This document shows positions 16,881 to 20,219 of a stretch of DNA of 20,219 bases, piece by piece. The notes beneath the pieces are model-generated. The model was not told where the DNA came from. It did not search any database and saw only the letters and a program-made list of their open reading frames with translations. The position numbers and the translations under genes are program-made. Position 1 is the stretch's first letter; each line of letters starts with the position of its first letter. This DNA is from Nemertoderma westbladi (Eukaryota; Xenacoelomorpha; Nemertodermatida; Nemertodermatidae): positions 1 to 20,219 of the forward strand of contig JAUCBJ010007062.1 in NCBI GenBank assembly GCA_032718475.1. The letters run 5' to 3'.

Positions 16881-18069
16881 GTTGCATCAACGTTGACTGT
16901 TAGTTATCATTGTAACAATGTAACGTTGCAGTTAGACGTTGAATCAACGTTGAATAAGTGGTTGTTTGCTCATTGAAGTTACGTTGTAATAACGGTATAT
17001 TCCTAACTATATTGCAATGTTGCATCAACGTTGACGGTTAGTTATCATTGTAACAATGTAACATTGCAGATAGACGTTGAATCAACGTTGAATAAGTGGT
17101 TGTTTGCTCATTGAAGTTACGTTGTAATAACGGTATATTCCTAACTATATTGCAATGTTGCATCAACGTTGACTATTAGTTATCATTGTAACAATGTAAC
17201 ATTGCAGATAGACGTTGAATCAACGTTGAATAAGTGGTTGATTTCTCATTGAAGTTACGTTATAATAACGGTATATTCCTAACTATATTGCAATGTTGCA
17301 TCAACGTTGACTATTAGTTATCATTGTAACAATGTAACATTGCAGATAGACGTTGAATCAACGTTGAATAAGTGGTTGATTTCTCATTGAAGTTACGTTA
17401 TAATAACGGTATATTCCTAACTATATTGCAATGTTGCATCAACGTTGACTATTAGTTATCATTGTAACAATGTAACATTGCAGATAGACGTTGAATCAAC
17501 GTTGAATAAGTGGTTGATTTCTCATTGAAGTTACGTTATAATAACGGTATATTCCTAACTATATTGCAATGTTGCATCAACGTTGACTATTAGTTATCAT
17601 TGTAACAATGTAACATTGCAGATAGACGTTGAATCAACGTTGAATAAGTGGTTGATTTCTCATTGAAGTTACGTTATAATAACGGTATATTCCTAACTAT
17701 ATTGCAATGTTGCATCAACGTTGACTATTAGTTATCATTGTAACAATGTAACATTGCAGATAGACGTTGAATCAACGTTGAATAAGTGGTTGTTTTCTCA
17801 TTGAAGTTACGTTGTAATAACGGTATATTCCTAACTATATTGCAATGTTGCTTCAACGTTGACTGTTAGTTATCATTGTAACAATGTAACATTGCAGATA
17901 GACGTTGAATCAACGTTGAATAAGTGGTTGTTTTCTCATTGAAGTTACGTTGTAATAACGGTATATTCCTAACTATATTGCAATGTTGCATCAACGATGA
18001 ACGTTCGTTGCCATTGTAACAACATTTGGTTAAATTACAACCTTTAATCAACGTTGAATTAATGGTTGT
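16881..18069 (+). repeat. 138-bp tandem repeat (8 full copies plus a diverged ninth)
   Basis: Units start at 16881, 17019, 17157, 17295, 17433, 17571, 17709 and 17847, each exactly 138 bp, and a diverged partial copy starts at 17985. Each unit has GTTGCATCAACGTTGAC, CATTGTAACAATGTAAC, then GACGTTGAATCAACGTTGAA and TAACGGTATATTCCTAAC. The 10-bp palindrome TCAACGTTGA occurs twice per unit, and CATTGTAACAATG is a further dyad. The four middle copies share GATTTCTC and GTTATAAT, whereas outer copies read TGTTTGCTC or TGTTTTCTC and GTTGTAAT. No coding content. Confidence 0.97.
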
Positions 18070-18471
18070 TTGGATTGCACAAACTTTATTTCATATAAGG
18101 CCAATTTGCACAGATCACTTTTTCACTTGCGGTCAAAATGCACCACAATCCGGTATCTGGGTTTCATCTGCGATCAATAATTTGTAGTTCCCCCTACCGT
18201 AGTTACTTTGTAAGAACATTAAAAACATTTGATTGCAAATAATACGTAATTATATTATCAAATTAGAAGATAATAGTTGCAAATGTACATACATAATATT
18301 CTGACTATGTTACATTATACAGGGACTTTAAGCATTTAACTTAAAAAGAGGTCATTTAATTTAAGTATTCTGGGAGGGGGGGCTTTAATTACAACCTAAG
18401 AACTGCAAACCATTTCAGCGATCAGTTATTTTAAACTATGGCTACAGTCATAATATAATATATTGGTGCTA
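18070..18471. other. Spacer without a gene
   Basis: AT-rich DNA. A GGGAGGGGGGGC tract lies near 18371. I see no ORF, RNA gene or repeat. Confidence 0.5.
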
Positions 18472-18624
18472 ACCTTTACAATGCAAAGTAAAGGGGGGTG
18501 ACGCACTGACCTTTACAATGTAAAGTAAAGAAAGGTGACGCACTGACCTTTACAATGTAAAGTAAAGGAAGGTGACGCACTGACCTTTACAATGTAAAGT
18601 AAAGGAAGGTGACACACTGACCTT
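18472..18624 (+). repeat. 37-bp tandem repeat (about 4 copies)
   Basis: The unit is GACCTTTACAATGTAAAG then TAAAGGAAGGTGACGCACT. Each holds the dyad CTTTAC-AAT-GTAAAG (ATGCAAAG in the first copy). The first copy has AAGGGGGGTG, the second AAAGAAAGGTG. On the minus strand the unit contains GTCAGTGCGTCACC. It lies about 340 bp beyond the stop codon of the CACTA-like transposase and could be its subterminal repeat region. Confidence 0.92.
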
Positions 18625-18959
18625 AGTATAATTATTATTATAACCATTCACAGATAGCTCACAGTACTGACTCGCCCCACAGAATGAATTGTGCCATTAT
18701 AATAATATATTTAGTGTAAAAGTAATTAATTAAGAAGTAAGCCCAGAATTACTTAAATTAAATGCCCACCTATGTATGCTTTGAATAACTACTTTGTAAA
18801 CAAAAACTAATTAATTACGAATCAATTTGAAGATTAACATAAAGCACAACGTTTTTTTCAATAAAAGAGTAAACAAATTTAAAAGTATTACTGTATCCAT
18901 CTGTTACATATGTTACTATTACGTAAACATAAACACTAAAAACTCAGTTGACACACGAA
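18625..18959. other. AT-rich sequence, probable 3' flank or UTR of the transposase gene
   Basis: No ORF of its own in the sense direction. On the transposase strand it would be the 3' untranslated region. A minus-strand AATAAA-type poly-A signal is not clearly placed. Confidence 0.4.
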
Positions 18960-20219
18960 TTATGAATGAAGTATTGGGATTAATACAAATGAATTATCAG
19001 TTCTACCTATCGGTAAAATTACATTCTTATGAATTTCTTCGGTTTTTAGTTTCATATGGTGCAAATCACTGGACACATTTCCAACCTTAAAAATGCCAAT
19101 TTTACTAGATTGTAACGGGTAAACAAAAAAATCAGAAACAGAAACAAACTTTTGATAAATCACAACAGTGTCTGAGCCAACTTTCAAAATATTACGAACC
19201 AACATTGGAGAATTATTAACACTAATACAATTATTAGCACAACCTTCCCTCGACAAAGTAATATTATTATTAATAAGTACACTTTTGTACTGTCGTATGT
19301 TTAGAGCATGGGTGAAAGTGCTTGTTAAAGGCCCATCATTGTGTTCGATTTTGTGTATAATTTCTGAGTCATTTGATTTCTTATTAATCTTTCCAGTTTT
19401 TTTTCTGATCTCGAGCTCTCGCAACACTAGCTGCTGCAATGGGAGGTTTGGAGAACGAAGTCGTTTTTTCAAACTGCCCAAAAAGTTCTCAAAAGGAAAG
19501 GCAGAAACTCTATCTAAATTTCCAAATCGTTTAACATCTTCAGCCAAATGTATTAAACAATGAACATTATATACTACCATATTTGAACCATATAACTTTG
19601 AATAATGTTCAACAAATAAACGAAACAATTTATTTGAATAATCGACATAGAGACTGCAGTACAATGGACTAAGACAAAGATAGGTTGCTACAAAGAATAA
19701 CATAAAGTTATCATACAATGACTTAGATAAGATAGGCTTCAACGCAACTGGACCGGTGTACAGTAGAAATAATCGGAACTCTGTGGCTTTCCAACGTTTA
19801 ACCTCGGCAATAGAACGCGGTTTCCTAGCAAATTCAGACGGTATGTAACTCTTATAAGAAAGTAGAATATTTGACAATTGATTAGTAAGTACACTACCGA
19901 GACGACACTGAGGTGGACCTTTAACCCAAAGAAATATTAAACGTCGCATTACCCCTAAGCAAATAAGGTGCATGTAATCTAAGGGAAACTGGTGAACCAT
20001 ATCTATTTTTAGATCAGATAAAGGGGATGTTCCACGATGATGGTCTTCATCTGTTTGTGAAGCAAAATCCTCAGCAGTTCTAGAACTCGCATCCAAATCG
20101 GGATAAACAACCTTATCTTCCCAAACGCCCTCTACTGTGCATCGATCACAACCAAAGTACCCGCCAGGACCTTTAACGCATTTAAGAAAGGATCGCGCAG
20201 GGGCATTAATTAACACCAA
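18960..20219 (-). CDS. CACTA (En/Spm)-like transposase, DUF4218-like C-terminal part
   Basis: This is a partial protein of 419 residues, open at the right window edge, with a TAA stop at 18960. It resembles the animal relatives of the plant Tnp2/Transposase_21-DUF4218 proteins of CACTA elements, which cut and paste the element in the nucleus. Recognisable blocks, numbered from the window edge: a Cys pattern CVKGPGGYFGCDRC (14-27), DMVHQFPLDYMHLICLGV (73-90), EFARKPRSIAEVKRWKATEF (129-148) with FLLYTGPV (151-158), VYNVHCLIHLAEDVKRFG (216-233), SAFPFEN (239-245) and PLQQLVLRELE (260-270). The tail after residue 280 is less conserved. There are no internal stops or frameshifts, so this copy may be recent or intact. 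The start and the N-terminal catalytic half lie outside the window. CACTA assignment is from motif memory, and another CMC-superfamily element is possible. Confidence 0.8.
   Translation of the reverse strand: MVLINAPARSFLKCVKGPGGYFGCDRCTVEGVWEDKVVYPDLDASSRTAEDFASQTDEDHHRGTSPLSDLKIDMVHQFPLDYMHLICLGVMRRLIFLWVKGPPQCRLGSVLTNQLSNILLSYKSYIPSEFARKPRSIAEVKRWKATEFRLFLLYTGPVALKPILSKSLYDNFMLFFVATYLCLSPLYCSLYVDYSNKLFRLFVEHYSKLYGSNMVVYNVHCLIHLAEDVKRFGNLDRVSAFPFENFLGSLKKRLRSPNLPLQQLVLRELEIRKKTGKINKKSNDSEIIHKIEHNDGPLTSTFTHALNIRQYKSVLINNNITLSREGCANNCISVNNSPMLVRNILKVGSDTVVIYQKFVSVSDFFVYPLQSSKIGIFKVGNVSSDLHHMKLKTEEIHKNVILPIGRTDNSFVLIPILHS

Noticed and set aside
19168-19563. 131-codon plus-strand ORF
   Set aside because: It is antisense to the conserved transposase blocks.

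Overview
The window looks like repeat-rich nuclear DNA from an animal, most likely an aquatic invertebrate. The evidence is non-LTR retrotransposon fragments with metazoan-type reverse transcriptase and endonuclease domains, a CACTA-like transposase of the type found in animal genomes, a WD40 coding exon ending in a GT splice donor, AT-rich intergenic DNA, and CpG-decay patterns in a GC-rich minisatellite. There are no bacterial operons, rRNAs, tRNAs or CRISPR arrays. I cannot name the species.

Layout, left to right. (1) 1-1227: 5'-truncated LINE copy (reverse transcriptase palm to C-terminus) ending in a TAG-rich tail. (2) 1228-5797: a 35-bp satellite of about 106 copies, split at 3704-4573 by the 3' end of a different LINE that carries a restriction-like endonuclease (RLE) domain, a poly-A tail and a 4-bp GTTA duplication. 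(3) 6045-6638: a MITE-like inverted-repeat element whose interior is a 20-bp minisatellite. (4) 6639-8302: AT-rich DNA without a convincing gene. (5) 8303-11904: a second, minus-strand copy of the first LINE. It is interrupted by a 2386-bp element with 22-bp terminal inverted repeats and an exact 8-bp target duplication. That element is itself interrupted by a 1264-bp element with TA duplications and CAGT termini (Tc1/mariner-like). (6) 12587-13433: a WD40-repeat exon on the minus strand with two apparent single-base frame breaks. (7) 13910-15722: a strictly in-register 30-bp GC-rich minisatellite (60 full units, no indels), whose plus-strand reading is a decapeptide resembling two pentapeptide repeats. 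(8) 16881-18069: a 138-bp tandem repeat. (9) 18472-18624: a 37-bp tandem repeat. (10) 18960-20219: the C-terminal part of a CACTA/DUF4218-like transposase, running off the right edge.

The genes do not form a pathway. Nearly all coding capacity belongs to mobile elements, and the order of events can be read from the nesting: LINE, then 8-bp-TSD element, then TA-TSD element. A perfect 10-bp palindrome, GTTCTAGAAC, occurs six times between 10150 and 15958, in the nested element and around the minisatellite. It matches the spacing of heat-shock elements.
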